A stretch of DNA of 56,688 bases from the NCBI GenBank assembly GCA_009733575.1, contig ML769474.1, forward strand, positions 109,886 to 166,573, written 5' to 3'. Source of the stretch: Gymnopus androsaceus JB14 (taxonomy: Eukaryota > Basidiomycota > Agaricomycetes > Agaricales > Omphalotaceae). Shown here in pieces: positions 25,200-37,817 of the stretch (position 1 is the first letter of the stretch; each line of letters starts with the position of its first letter). The notes beneath the pieces were generated by a model. That model saw only the letters and a program-made list of their open reading frames with translations. It made no database searches and was not told where the DNA came from. A program made the translations under genes and the position numbers.

Positions 25200-25660
25200 T
25201 TAAAGCTGCTTGATCCCAATGCTATCCAAGTGATATGACACCAACGTCACCAAAGCTCATTGCATGAAGCAATGGGCTCAAGGGGAGGAAGGTGAATAGG
25301 GGTTCACCTCAGACTTGGCACGATGTTATGGACATGGATCGCATCAGTATATTTGTAAACTTACACTCCATCAGGAAATAATTGCGGCTAGCATACAACA
25401 CTTAAAGTAGGTTTTGATCAGATGGATGTAGCATACCAAACTGCACCGAAAACTATGTTACAATGCCTTCAAGTATTTCAGGACAAGCACAGTTCCTGGT
25501 AGTATATAAGGTCAACTACACTAGCTAGATCATGGGTAATGAGCATTTATAAGTTGCCAAGATGTTCTAATTTCCTCCTTGAGGTTCACGGTGTTTATCT
25601 ACGCAATGAACTCGGGTTTTAGGTAACCAGCTACACAAAGATTGACAAAGTATCCTATTT
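25200..25660. other. Central spacer of the giant inverted repeat
   Basis: About 460 bases between the two inner arms. No ORF of note and no recognised motif. Confidence 0.6.
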
Positions 25661-26480
25661 GTTTTAGACCACTGAATATCCAATAACAGCTGGTGGAATG
25701 ACGATAGACTTATAATGTGTGCCGATAGGCCGGGACATAATCCACAATTCTATCTGACGCGCAAGCGGTCGCGTTTCGCAGCCACTGGAGTACGAGCTAA
25801 GCGCCCACGGATCCGCATTTCCGAACATTCTTCGAACGTCCATTTTAGAGGCGATAAATGGTAATGAAATGTTTTCTTCATCGGGAGCAGACAAAGAATA
25901 AGGTATGTTAGCATTGCTTCTGTGCTTGTATAATGGCCGGCGCTCGATTTTTTTTTTAGCATGTATACCGTGGCTCCTATGACCTTGCAGTCAGGTCATG
26001 TGGACTGGTTCAAGTACTCAAATGGTTGTTCCATTATTTACTACGTGTCTATTTATCTAATTTTACAAGTAGGGAACTACATATCCCCATTGTCATAATG
26101 GGCGGGGAGGCGGGTGACAGTGAGCGGGAAACCTGGGATGTAACCAATAATTGGGTAATATCAGGTGGCGGGGAGAGAGGGAATAATGAGCGGGAGACAT
26201 ATGCATATGATTGGTAGTGACATTGATTGACTTCAGCCAGGGAGTTGGTCATTGATTCCGGATCCGAAGGCTCTTCACGTACCTATATAAATTATATATC
26301 CTTACTGGGGCTTCGAATGCACTCAGCAAGTTTACCCTCCAGTGAACTCATTGTAAATTACTAGTAACTTTACAGGTATCTCCACTGTTCTACCCTATAA
26401 CTCTTGACGCTATCTTTACATAGCAGAGATAATCCTATCAATTGTATGTAATGTACCATCAAGGGGTAAATATCAAGGTG
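25661..26480 (-). repeat. Right inner arm of the giant inverted repeat
   Basis: Reverse complement of the left inner arm with many small differences and without the 24450-24740 duplication. The segment 26310-26480 matches 24450-24620 inverted (CTATGTAAAGATAGCG in reverse complement). 25799-25825 carries the GC-rich word shared with the composite repeats. Confidence 0.9.
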
Positions 26481-27735
26481 GCATCTAGTGAAAATAGTAG
26501 TGTATGGATTCCATGCACATGGCATGGAATCGTACACTACTATTTCGACTATGCATGGATTCCATTGCGAACGCATGGAATCATACCAGTAACTTATACC
26601 AGAGTATGGATCAATGCAACAATGCATGGAATCCATACCCTACTATTTTTAACCAGTGGCGATGGATTCCATGCGACATGCATGGAATCCATACACTGAA
26701 CTATTTTTACTAGTGCATGGATTTCCATGCGACATTGCATAGGATCCATACACTACTATAATTTACCAGTGTATGGAATCCATGCGACATGCATGGAATC
26801 CATACCCTACTATTTTACTAGTGCAAATGGATTCCATGCCGACATGCATTGGAATCCATACACTACTATTTTTACTAGTGCATGGATTCCATGCAACATG
26901 CATGGATCCATTACCCTACCTATATTTACCGAGTGTATGGAATCCATGCGAATGCCATGGAATTCAATACCATACTATTTTTACTAGTGGCATTGGGATT
27001 GCCATGCGACATACCATACTATATTTACCCTAGTGTATGGGAATCCATGTGCGACATGGCATGGAATCCATACCCTACTATTTTTACTAGTGATGGAATC
27101 CCATGCAACATGCAGGAATCCTACACTATATTTTTACTAGTGCATGGATTCCATGCAACATGCATGGAATCCATACGCTACATTTTTCTAGTGTCATGGA
27201 TTCATGTGACATGGCCTGGATCCATAGGACTACTCAGTTTACTAGTTCAAGGATTCCATGCGCATGCGTGGAATCCATAACTAACTATTTTTACTAAGTG
27301 CATGGATTCCATGCACATGCATGGATCCATACACTTGCTATATTTACCAGTGTATGGATTTCCATGCACATGCATTGAATCCATACACTACTATTTTACC
27401 AGTGCATGGATTCCCTGTGACATGATGGAATCATACACCACTATTTTTACTTAGTGCATGGATTCCATGCAACATGCATGGAATCCAATACACCACAATA
27501 ATTTTTACTAGTGCATGGATTCCATTGCGACATGATGTGAATCCATACACCACTATTTTTACTAGTGCAGGATTCCATGCAACATGCATGGAATCCATAG
27601 ACTTAAATATGTTTACTAGTTCAAGGAATTACAGTGCGACAATCGTGGAACCATTACACTACGATTTTTTACTAGTGCATGGATTCCCATGCAACATGCA
27701 TGGAATCCATCACCTACCATTTTTACTCAGTGCAT
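26481..27735. repeat. 53-bp minisatellite array (right outer arm), indel-rich
   Basis: The same hairpin unit as 22275-24293 in inverted order (CTACTATTTTTACTAGTGCA then TGGATTCC). Almost every unit has single-base gains, losses or changes, and the array is shorter (about 1.25 kb against 2.0 kb). The error style resembles unpolished long-read sequence. Confidence 0.9.
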
Positions 27736-27991
27736 GTTCCATGCATGTTTCATGGAGGTAATATCTCTTGCATTCTCGAATGAGAATGTCTCGTCTTTGG
27801 CTTTTGGCAACCATTACATTCTCATCTATTATCATGCCAGCTACCAGCTGATGAAGCATTGATGAATCATACTTAAGTGCAGTGACCACAGTAGGCTCTG
27901 TTTACTCTGACTGCTGGTTCGTCGGATCCTATCTATCGCCTGTGTTCACTCCACTCCAATCTTTGTTTTTGCAGGTGGCGAAATCCTGCCC

Positions 27992-29033
27992 ATGTCTACT
28001 CCGACAATCTCTGCTCGAGGTGTTACTGTTGTGGCTTCCGCCTCGGCTGACGGTGGAGACGCTACTGTCGTAGCTACTGCAGGCGTCTCCGATGGTGAAG
28101 GTCCTGATAATGGGCTAACTAGCTATACTGCTCCTCAGCACCCGACTAGCGTCTCGAATACCGCAAGCTCTCAAGGTAGGTTTGTTTTCCTCAAACATCA
28201 CCATCGGGTTCCTCACCTTCCGCCCTTAGTAGTGTCGCTCCGAGTTCTTCCACGACGCACTCAGCTTCAAATGAAAATACAAGGTTCGACCAATGATGAC
28301 ATTTGCAGTATCACTTCTGTAATCGCATGTTCTTTCAGTAGCCTTCTCAACCCTGTAGCAACACTCCCGCTGGAAATACTAGGCAGGTTTATTTCAATAA
28401 TTCATGTGCAAGAACGTTTCTCATCGATTACCCTCTTAGTGCTAGCTCTAGCGTTACCACTACAACGAACTCCTCTTCCATTACAGTAACTTCATCTTCA
28501 ACAGCAAATTCGTGGCTCTAAGCAGATATATTATTGGGTTATATTCGAAACTACCAGCTCCTCATCGTCAACTTCCACTCGAAGTTCCCCATCACCTACT
28601 TCCACTGCTCCAAGACAGCATCAGCTGCGGTTATCGGAGGAGGTGTAGCTGGATTATAGATTGCGCTACTGGCAACTGGAATATGTATCCTCCTCAACCT
28701 GCGCCGCCGTCGACGTCGACTCCGTCAGACAAAAAGCCAAATCACACCTTCGGAAGGATGCCCAGATGCCGGAGAGGTTCTTTGCAGCCTTTGCGACTCG
28801 GGCACCAACCTCAGGGTATTCTTCCTGCGCCTATACCTTCATTGGAATCATCTGAACAGAGCCTGTCGGAACAGCTAGAATCACCTGAAGGGAACGATGT
28901 TCGATCTCAGGTGACATCGTTGCAAAACTCGAATGCGGAGATGAGGACTGCAATTGTTCGGTTGACAGAATATGCGATATCTTAAAGCTCAGATGGAATC
29001 AGGGGAGGCACCTCCGATGTCTGTACCATCATA
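27992..29033 (+). pseudogene. Single-pass membrane protein family, tandem copy 1 (broken)
   Basis: The 5' end (MSTPTISARGVTVVASASAD) matches copies 2 and 3. The body is Ser/Thr-rich with short introns. The membrane segment is present in part (IALLATGI) with the basic stop-transfer region, but the cytoplasmic part shifts frame, and the C-terminal helix (NSNAEMRTAIVRLTEY) ends in another frame near 28984. The family is recognised only as a fungal Ser-rich single-pass membrane type. Confidence 0.7.
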
Positions 29034-29850
29034 AACATCAAAACAAATGCACGGTTTTGTATCATTATTTTTCCTTCTCTTGTTGTGATAGGGAGCCCTC
29101 GTGGAAAAGCTCCCAATTACGCTTTCGGCACCTGTTTCTTCTTGTTCTCGTTCTTCCAGAAATCAGTTTGTGGAAAGTAGTTTTAATTTTTTGACAGACT
29201 ACGACGGATCGAGGAACAAATAACTTACTCTCACAAAGAGAACCAAATTGAAGGCAAGCCCTTCTCTCCCAAAGTCCCAAGTTCAACTTCTCGGTAGTTG
29301 CCACTCCGTTGACCTTGATCTTCTCTACAGGCTGAATCGAATAACTTTTTATTTTTGGAAACCCTGGCTCTATTCTAGTAGTGGTTTTTTTCAAATGACA
29401 ATCAGACAAAGAACAAAATCTTTTCGAGAAGTGAGTCTGTCATACAGACTGTCATACTACCATGATATATCTGATCTTGCTGGCTAATATCTGGAATTAT
29501 GATATTTCTTCGTGAAGGTGCTGAGCGCTATAGACGTCCTAGTATACCGTTGATCAACGTAGGATCTCAGTTTCCTACCAATACGAACACTTATGCTGAC
29601 AATCAAAAGCTATTATACGCCTATCCCATAATCAAGCTTCTCTCATCTTTGGCCATTGCCGATCACGTTCTCAAGTACTGTCGATCTATTCCCATGCCAA
29701 TCACCGACTGAAGAAGCATCGATGAATCATACTTAAGAGCAGTGGTCACAGTAGGTTCCAAATTTACTTCAGACTGTCGGTTCGTCAGATCATGTATATC
29801 GCCTGCTTTCACTCACCTCGAACCTCTTTTTTCACAGGCAGGATTTGCCC

Positions 29851-30876
29851 ATGCCTACTCCGACAACTTCTGCCAGAGAGTTTACTGCTGTAGCTTCCGC
29901 TTCGGCTGACGGCGGAGGCGCTATTGGGGGTGCAGGTGGTTCTGCAATTGGAGCTTCCGCTTCGGCTAACGGTGGAGACGCCATTGGGGGCTCCGGAGAT
30001 GCAGGTGGTTCTGCCAGTGGAGGTGCAGGTGGTTTTGCAAATGGAACTTCCGCTTCAGCTAACGGTGGAGAAGCTATTGGGGGTGCAGGTGGTTCTGGAG
30101 GTGTAGGTGGTTCTGCTAGTGGAGGTGCAGGTGGTGTTGCAAGTGGAGCTTCGGCTGACGGTGGAGACGCTATTGCAGGTGCAGCTGGTTCTGCCAGGTT
30201 TGTTTCAGTAGTTCATGTGCGGGACCTTTTCTTATCAATTACACTCGTAGCGCTGGATCTAGTATTACTACTTCGAACTCCTCTTCCATCGCTGTAACTG
30301 CATCTTCAACAGCAAAAGCCAGGTTCGTCACTCTGAGCAGATATGTCATTGGGTCGTATTTGACTGATTGCTCGAACTAGTAGCTCCTCATCGTCAACTT
30401 CCATTGGTCCAAAAAAGACTGCATCAGCGGCAGTTACCGGGGTAAGTGTAGCTGGATCATTGATTGCGCTACTGGCAACTGGAATATGTATTCTTTTCAT
30501 CCTGCGCCACCGTCGACGTCGACTCCGTGCAGAAGGCCAAATCACGCCTTTTGAAGCAAGCTCAAGTGTGGAAGGTCCTCTCATATCGGAGAAGCATCGC
30601 ACCAATGTTGATCAGAGTCGTGCTTTGCAGCCAGTGCGACCCGGGCACCAGCCTCATGTTCCTGAGCCTGTACCTTTACCGGAATCATCTGGACATCGGT
30701 CGGAACAGCTAGAATCGCCTGAAGGGAACGATGAAGTTCGATCTCAGGCAGTGGCATCGTTGCATGACTCGAATGCGGAGATGAGGACTACAATTGTTCG
30801 GCTGATGGAACATATGCGACATCTTGAAGCTCAAATGGAGTCAGGGGAGGCACCCCCGATGTATATACCATCGTAG
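29851..30876 (+). CDS. Single-pass membrane protein family, tandem copy 2
   Basis: Starts at ATG 29851 (MPTPTTSAREFTAVASASAD). The ectodomain is built from Gly/Ala/Ser repeats (ASADGGDAIG-type units). One or two short introns (about 30200-30440) precede the membrane segment VAGSLIALLATGICILFIL, a basic stretch (RHRRRRLR), and a cytoplasmic tail with a coiled-coil-like end. It finishes with ESGEAPPMYIPS, which contains a PPxY motif. PPxY motifs bind WW domains such as those of Rsp5-type ubiquitin ligases, so a role in sorting or turnover is inferred. No obvious cleaved signal peptide is seen at this ATG; an upstream exon is possible. Confidence 0.65.
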
Positions 30877-31534
30877 ACATTAGATAAAACAAATGCATGG
30901 TGTCTCCCTCCCAGATGGAACCATGGAAAAAACGCCCAATCTTCCGGCGCCTATTTCTTATTTTCGTTCTTCCAGCAATCAAGTAGTGAATTTTTCGCAG
31001 ACTACGATGGCTGGAGGAGCAAATGACCTGTTCTCACAAATGCCTTGTGAAAGAACCTAGTTGAAGGCAAGCCCCTCTCGCACAGTGCATTGCCCAGTTG
31101 CTCTGATTGGATTGATTATCTCTAGAAGTAATGTTTGTATCTTTTCTCTCCCTACAGCTACAGCCACGAGAAGCAGCATTAATTAGTGCACATCTTCAGT
31201 GACAATGCCTTGGCTGCTTCTTATCCTGTGAAGATATTGATTGTTTCCATTGGTCGACGCATGATTGAACCAGCGTCCATCCACCGCAGCTGCGCCAGTG
31301 CTTGGATTTTGAACAACTGTATAGATGAGTTATTCTATGCTTCCCGGGTGCTTATTAAAAGCTCTCAACCATCAAGTTCTCGAGATCGAACTAGTACTGG
31401 TATTGATCCATTACCATGCCGGTCACCAGTGTCAAAAAGTTATAAATACAGAGGTAAGTAGGTCATAGTAAGCTCTGAAATTAATCCACTACAGCTTTGC
31501 TGAGGGGAGCCTTCACTGAACGCTAATCCTACTC

Positions 31535-32690
31535 ATGCTCACTCCAACAATTTCTGCCAGAGGTGCTACTGTTGTAATAGGTTCCACATCGACTGGAGGC
31601 TCTGACAACACTATTGCTGTAGCTTCCGCATCGGCCGTAGGCTCTGGAGGCGCTACTGTTGTGGCTTCCGCTTCAGCTGGGGACTCTGAAAATGCCACTG
31701 CTGCAGCTTCTGCAGGTCTCTCTGGTGGTAAAAGACCTAATGGCAGGGATGCCCCTCCAATGACTCGGTCTACTGATAACCTCCCTGGCCCTCAGACTAG
31801 GTTTATCTTCCTTAGATGCAAATATATGATTCATCTCACATTCTACTGCTAATAGCCCTCCCAGCTCTCCTATGATGGGGCCAGCTTCAGGTGAAACTCC
31901 AAGGTTCGTTGATCATGTTTCCCTGTATCAATTCTGGAACCGAAATTTTATTGGTTGTATTCTCAGTTCCTCAAGAACAGAGCCAGTTTCTACTGGAAAT
32001 AAGAGGTTGGTTTGTTTCGGTAATTCATGTTCAGGGCCGTTTCTCATCAATTACACTCGCTCTAGTACTGCTAATGCGAACTCCTCTTCAACTGCCACAG
32101 TAGTTACATCACCTAGGTTTGTCACTCTGGCAGATATATTAATTCGACTGATTCTTCAAACTACTAGCTCCTCATCGCCAACTTCCACTCAAAGCTCCCC
32201 TTCACCTACTTCCACTGCTCTACGAAAGACTACATCAGCAGCAGCTATCGGAGGAAGTGTAGCTGGGTCATCGATTGCCCTACTGGCAGTTGGAATATGG
32301 ATTTTATTCATTATCCGCCGTCGTAGTCATGTTCGGCGTCGACTCCATGCAGAACGCCGCCAAGCCACACCATTGGAGGGAGACCTGTTCATGTCAGAGA
32401 AGCTTCGCATCAATTATGGCCAGTCTCACTCTTCGCAGGCAGTGGGACTTGGATCTCACCTTCAGGTAATTCTTCCTTCTGCCATAACTTCAGCGGAGTC
32501 GGGACATCGCACAGAACAGCTAGAAGCAGGAGGGAATGGTCAATCTCAGGTAGCATCGTTGCAGAACTCGAATACCGAGATGAGGACTACAATTGGTCGG
32601 TTGATGGGGCGTGTGCAGTATCTTGAAGCTCAGCTTGAGTCAGGGGACTCGGTGGCAGGTATGTTGCCTCCAACGTACGTATCGTCATAA
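31535..32690 (+). CDS. Single-pass membrane protein family, tandem copy 3
   Basis: ATG 31535 (MLTPTISARGATVVIGSTS). A Ser/Thr/Ala-rich ectodomain is broken by introns (donor near 31799, acceptor near 31856, and others before 32170). Then comes a Ser-Thr-Pro stretch, the membrane segment SVAGSSIALLAVGIWILFII, a basic stop-transfer (RRRSHVRRRLHAERR), a linker, and a helical tail (NTEMRTTIGRLMGRVQYLEA) ending LPPTYVSS with a PPxY motif. Frame is open from 31872 to the TAA at 32690. It lies about 1.7 kb after copy 2 in the same orientation. Part of it (32335-32600) recurs at 37818-38097. Confidence 0.65.
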
Positions 32691-32699
32691 TCGTTGGAC

Positions 32700-34500
32700 C
32701 AAATACATGGAGCCACATCTTTTTTGTCTGTTCAAATCCAACGATGTAATGTTGTTGTGGAAGGACTCAATCATATTGAGTATTGAAAAATCGAAGCTAT
32801 ATATGTAGTCCGATATCCTGTTATATTCCCATCTTGCATCTGACTCGCAAGGGCAGACTCAAATCGCATCATACCCATATAATTAACAGGAAATCAATAA
32901 AAAACAAAGGAATATGTATGTAGGAAGTACAACTATTATTGACGCAAGAGGCTCAAACTGAGGCTGGTCTGATTCAGAAGATAGCCGACTACAAAGTTGC
33001 ATGAAGGTTGGATTAAGAATGATCCCAGGATATTATACGTCTAGGTATATTCGGATTGTCGACATCGTTGTCTCCGAAATAGCAGCGCGGAGGCCAAAGT
33101 GGCCACCAGCGCTTATAATTACAAGGCACGACCTGGCACGGGCCGGTTATGCTTTCCTCCTGCCATCGACGAATCCAACCTCTGGTGTTCAATCTATACT
33201 CGGGAATTTAGCGGGAAAGGTATGTTAAGAGGCTCCGACTGTGGGTGAGTCCCCGAAGATCCCTCGAATGCATGTTCCTAGTGCGCGTATATCGAGCAGA
33301 AACATGCCGTGTTTGGACTCTGGACCTACGTTATGGTCGATGTCCTAAGCAACAGCGAGGATGGAAATGTGGGAGCAAACTTGAATAGCTGGTGCCTCGA
33401 CAAGACATACAGACGGGGCTATCGCGTCGTATTCGCCTAATGTCTTTTCACTTACCGAAACTTCGAAATCCTCAAAGCGGCTTTTCCACCACCTCGTTGG
33501 CTTTTTTGCTCCACCTCTTCAAATCTGTGGAGAACGTTCATCTACGCAATATCGGCCTGTGGCTCAGGAATTGTTGGTTTTTTCGCCCCGGGATCCTTCA
33601 TACTCATTCTTCTCCGATCGTGATTAGGTTAACCATCTTCATGAGCCTCCTATGCATCTACTGGCTGGTGGATCTTTGCGAGTCGTGAGATGAACCTGCT
33701 ATCGCCCTCATATTGCCAAACAATAGGAGCTAGGTCGCAGATGGAACGAAGGCATGGCGAGTAGCACCATTCCAAGTTCCACGGTATTCAGCACTTCCGA
33801 TCCACCAATCGTTCCTGGTATGTACTGTATTTCAAAACGCGGAATCCCATCTATTTTAAGACCGCGTTTTGTATACGGGATATCAACGTAACCCGTTCCG
33901 AGTAGGATCCACTTTATACCTCCCTCCGTCTCGTCGCTGCAAGAACTCATTTGTCCTCCGCAACTTCCGTAGCGCAGAACGACGAACCGGCTAATATTGC
34001 AGGCTTCAAAGGCATCAATGTGTCAGTCTTTCGGCTGCAAACTCCGGAGCTGGTTGTGCTCTCTTTTCGCAATCACCCTCGGCCATCGACCACTCGGGAT
34101 TTGTAGACCCAGATCTTGCAGACATCATGCACATGCAATTCAACAATCTCCTCTTTCAAATGCTGTAAACGGTGTCGGCGTTGGTCAACGTTCGGAGAGA
34201 TGTATCCGGTGTTCACTCTGTCAAGGAAGGGGAGGACAGGGGACTCGATTTTCCTTGTCTCTCGCGTCGAGTGGGTATGGAGGGCCTCGGTTTAAACTGG
34301 ACCGACCCTGCGGATTCGAATCCAGTTTACTCATATTTTCTGCGAATGTGGGTCTATTATTGGGAGGCAACGGTGTATCTTGGAATCCAGAGGGATTGTT
34401 ATCAAGTATGTTGCTGCAGCTTGGATTTCGGAGCATTGATTTGGATTTATTGATTTGGATTTTTGGGTGGACAGACGTGTTTAATTGAACTGTGTACTAT
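32700..34500. other. Degenerate coding remnants, unassigned
   Basis: Several open pieces exist on the plus strand. One is at 33040-33225 (PKWPPALIITRHDLARAGYA) with a GTATGT donor and a possible continuation at 33290-33420 (YIEQKHAVFGLWTYVMVDVL). Others are at 33450-33690 and 33990-34490, with one minus-strand ORF at 33950-33708. None is recognised and stops interrupt every extended model. Probably decayed gene material. Confidence 0.3.
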
Positions 34501-34599
34501 CGAATAATGAAATCAGACAATGCTTTCTTTGTAAACATCTTTCAAGGGCACCGAAATCGATACGTGATAGCTCCAAGATATTTCACTGAACAGGCCCAA

Positions 34600-34895
34600 A
34601 ACCACAGCGGATTCTGAGTCTGCCGAAGGCTGACCAAGTTCAGTGACCTAGGTGGCCATTTGCTTCCAAAGACTGTCAACCTCAAGGAGCCATAGAGACG
34701 TATTCCTGTTTGTAGTCCCTGATTTTTTGGACCTATATAGGGCTGACGAATTCAGTGACCGAAGCAAATGCCAAACTGTCACCCGTGCCTAAATTCAAAA
34801 AGGCTGTAGAAACGTATTACCTAGACCTCTGCTTGTGGTCACTGATTTTTTGGACCTACATAGGGCTGAGCAATTCAGCAACCGAGGGCTTAACT
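34600..34895 (+). repeat. Tandem duplication, unit about 115 bp
   Basis: Two to three diverged copies share CTGATTTTTTGGACCTA, TAGGGCTGA and AATTCAG words; clearest at 34715-34760 and 34838-34883. No coding content. Confidence 0.65.
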
Positions 34896-35036
34896 CAAGG
34901 GCTGACACTGCGTACTCGCATGGCATCTCCGTAGCATTACCTCTGTTTGTGAATCCAGTATGAGTCCTTCGTCCAAATGGTACATAAAGCTAAGTACTTG
35001 ATCTCATATTCGTTAAGCCCACTCTTCCAAGACATT

Positions 35037-35952
35037 ATGTATCCATTGGTTGCTCTTAGCATCCTTGTACATGCAAGCTCTCTTAATGCAGCTCTCACTT
35101 CCCGACAAAATCTTGGTCCGATCTCGCTCGGGGATTTAGCACCAACCATCACTGGTGAAGATCAAGTGTTCGACTTTGTCATCGTTGGACACGGTTGAAG
35201 GTGGAACAGCCGGCATAGTAAAGATTCGTCGGTGACGGTGGCACTCATCGAAGCCGGATTATTCTATGAGCTCGACGATGCACATCTGTCGTCAACTCCA
35301 TTCAGCGACCTGATCAGTTCTGGGGTCTCTAGTTCTGATATTGACCCTGACATCGACTGGGGCTTTATGACTGTTCCATTCTCGGGTGCCAATAACCGAG
35401 TTTTGCACTATGCTCGGGGTAAGACACTTGGCGGTTCTTCAGCACGAAATGCTATGATTTACCAAAGGCCCACCATTGAATGACCTTCCCCTCATTAACC
35501 CGAACTGGCTCGACTATCCCGCCGACCAAGCAGTTATCCTTGCTGGGTACAAACGTACTCGAGAAATATTTGCCTCCACAGCTGTTCTTAGAGGTCTAGC
35601 CGGTCCTGAATATTATCCGGGTACCCAATACCAGACAGATGAAGAACTGATGAACATAATCAGAGACTCATCTGTGATGCTTTGGCATGCATCTGCTACC
35701 TGCAAGATGGGTGCACTCGATGATCCCCTTGCAGTGGTCGACACCCATGCACAAGTCATTGGTGTTCAAAAACTGAGGGTCGTAGATGCCAGCTCATTCC
35801 CTATCCTCCCTCCCGGTCATCCCCAAAGTACGGAAGTTTGTGAGTAAAATATTAATTTCATGTATGTCGTTATAATTCATAATCCTCCTTCAGGTGCACT
35901 TGCTGAGAAGATTACGGACGATATCAAGTCGACCTGGGGATTAGAGCTCTAA
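35037..35952 (+). pseudogene. GMC oxidoreductase with frameshift and large internal deletion
   Basis: GMC enzymes (aryl-alcohol, glucose or methanol oxidases) are secreted flavoproteins that oxidise alcohols. The ATG at 35037 opens a signal peptide (MYPLVALSILVHASSLNA). The FAD-binding Rossmann strand DFVIVGHG follows, but a stop falls at the glycine loop (about 35197). The frame resumes at VTVALIEAGLFYELDD and WGFMTVPFSGANNR to ARGKTLGGSSARNAMIYQRP. Some 300 residues are then missing. The C-terminal part (MLWHASATCKMGALDDPLAV and KLRVVDASSFPILPPGHPQS) retains the catalytic His region. A real intron (35840-35893) precedes the last exon, ending STWGLEL. Confidence 0.9.
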
Positions 35953-36654
35953 GCAGTAAGTTTCTAACCGCAGCTACAGTATCTCAAGACTAATTTGAAG
36001 CGCTTAATTTTACTGATAGGTTTCAAGCTAGTACTAATTTATGTACAGTACTTACAGTGCATAAATTGTATGTATAGTGTGCCCTCGAAAGTCGATATCC
36101 AATTGAAATCACTTGAATATAATGTATACAATGAGAGGATCTCGAGTAGCGACCACCAAAACAGCTTCAAGGAACATAGAAAACCTTGGAAGTGCCACGA
36201 AGTTCGTCAAGTAAGATATATGTATATATATGAAAATGATCCTTTATTCGAAAGTGCTCAAAAGTTCATGCGATCGCCATCATTTAAACTGATTTGCGTA
36301 TCTGCCCACCTTCTCAATAATTACCCTATTAACTCTACAAGGCTATTACCTCTTCTCCGTCTTCCTCTGTTATTTCCTTCCTTCACCCTCGGCATCACCT
36401 CCTCTGTGCCAATCATGTCTCGAAGTGATCATCAATTATTTAAATATCGGAATGGTCAAATGTCACTGAACCGTTCCCTCGCGTTCTCTGTGTAGAGATG
36501 TCTCGGTGAGTACCCAATATAATAATATTTTCGTCTGATACTGACGCAATCTCGCGACTGAGTTTCTCAAAGTAAATATATTGAACTTGTAACAATAAAT
36601 ATACTGATTACTATTAACGTGCGTTGAAAAAGAGAGAGATGTGGATATATCATA
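35953..36654. other. No recognisable gene
   Basis: AT-rich; the open frame 35995-36495 shows no domain and poor coding character. Confidence 0.4.
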
Positions 36655-37390
36655 TCAGGTAAGGAGAGGAGTGATGTTAGGCCCTCGGAGTCCTGCCAAA
36701 CGATTCGTGTAGGAGAGGCTGTGCATGATGCCGATGAAGAGAATGGAGGCTAGGGAGTCTAGGTCTCTCCAATACTTGAGAAAGGCATCCGACTTCCAAT
36801 CGACCGAGCATCTTTACGATGTCGGGTGGGATCCCTTGGACCAAGTAGTGGGTGGTGGCGCCGATGCGGAAGCAGTGGCCGGTCATGCGGGGGATGTTAT
36901 GCCTGGACCATACTTCATTGCACCGTTTTAGGAAGACGGTTTTCGAAAGAACCTTGAGTTCGCCATTCTCGTCCCGATATGCCACAAGAGGGTCATCCGG
37001 GCCAGCCTGTTTACTCGAATGTGTTCCCGCCATGCTCTTGTGGGACTAGTGCGACCAGGCTGAGGGGAGTAGACAACTTCCTCGCCTCTCGACTGTTTCG
37101 TCTTGGTTTTCGGGAGCCTGAGCTTCCTGTCACCGTTCTCATTGGGGGCTTTCAGGTCCTTTACTGTAGGAAGCTCGGATGGATTGAAATCTGCAGGGTC
37201 GGAGGACTGGGGAAGGATCTCGCCGCCTCTGAGTTGGCCATAAAAACAACCCGCGCTGACTGCTGCCATGGCGTGGTCAAAGACCACATGAGCCCGATAG
37301 ATCTAGCTTCGTCAAACAGGGTGCTGAGGTGCTCTTTTTCACGGGAGGTCTTTGATCGGAAAGAGGAGGCAGGAGCCTCTCCGTTCGACG
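36655..37390 (-). pseudogene. DIRS-type tyrosine recombinase, C-terminal catalytic part
   Basis: Tyrosine recombinases join a circular DIRS-type intermediate to the chromosome. The first conserved Arg is in CFYGQLRGGEIL, then GDRKLRLPKTKTKQSRGEE, DENGELKVLSKTVFLKRCNE, and the His-x-x-Arg box in GHCFRIGATTHYLVQGIPP. After KMLGR one extra base shifts the frame; the neighbouring frame continues WKSDAFLKYWRDLDSLA, which holds the catalytic Tyr, and ends at TGA 36655. A second frame break lies near 37290-37300. The N-terminal part continues at 38592-38100 beyond the N gap and an intrusive segment. Confidence 0.85.
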
Positions 37391-37679
37391 NNNNNNNNNN
37401 NNNNNNNNNNNNNNNNNNNNNNNNNNNNNNNNNNNNNNNNNNNNNNNNNNNNNNNNNNNNNNNNNNNNNNNNNNNNNNNNNNNNNNNNNNNNNNNNNNNN
37501 NNNNNNNNNNNNNNNNNNNNNNNNNNNNNNNNNNNNNNNNNNNNNNNNNNNNNNNNNNNNNNNNNNNNNNNNNNNNNNNNNNNNNNNNNNNNNNNNNNNN
37601 NNNNNNNNNNNNNNNNNNNNNNNNNNNNNNNNNNNNNNNNNNNNNNNNNNNNNNNNNNNNNNNNNNNNNNNNNNNNNNN
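37391..37679. other. Assembly gap (289 N)
   Basis: A run of 289 unknown bases inside the tyrosine recombinase gene. Both sides should be treated with caution. Confidence 1.
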
Positions 37680-37817
37680 TTGGGCAAAGGCACGTCAGGA
37701 ATATTAATTCCAAAGATGAAGAGAGTGGAATTAATTTTCCGAACCTGGGGGTGCGGAAGGATACAGAAACCGAATTACCTAAGGTAATCTTTGTCATTAT
37801 ATACTCCGGCGTATCAG

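Noticed and set aside
25771..25787. TTTCGCAGCCACTG in the right palindrome arm, identical to one MITE end
   Set aside because: There is no partner end and no TA duplication nearby; likely chance or a relic too short to call.
22275..27735. Regularly spaced palindromic repeats resembling a CRISPR array
   Set aside because: The window is clearly eukaryotic, the units are directly adjacent without unique spacers, and no cas genes exist.
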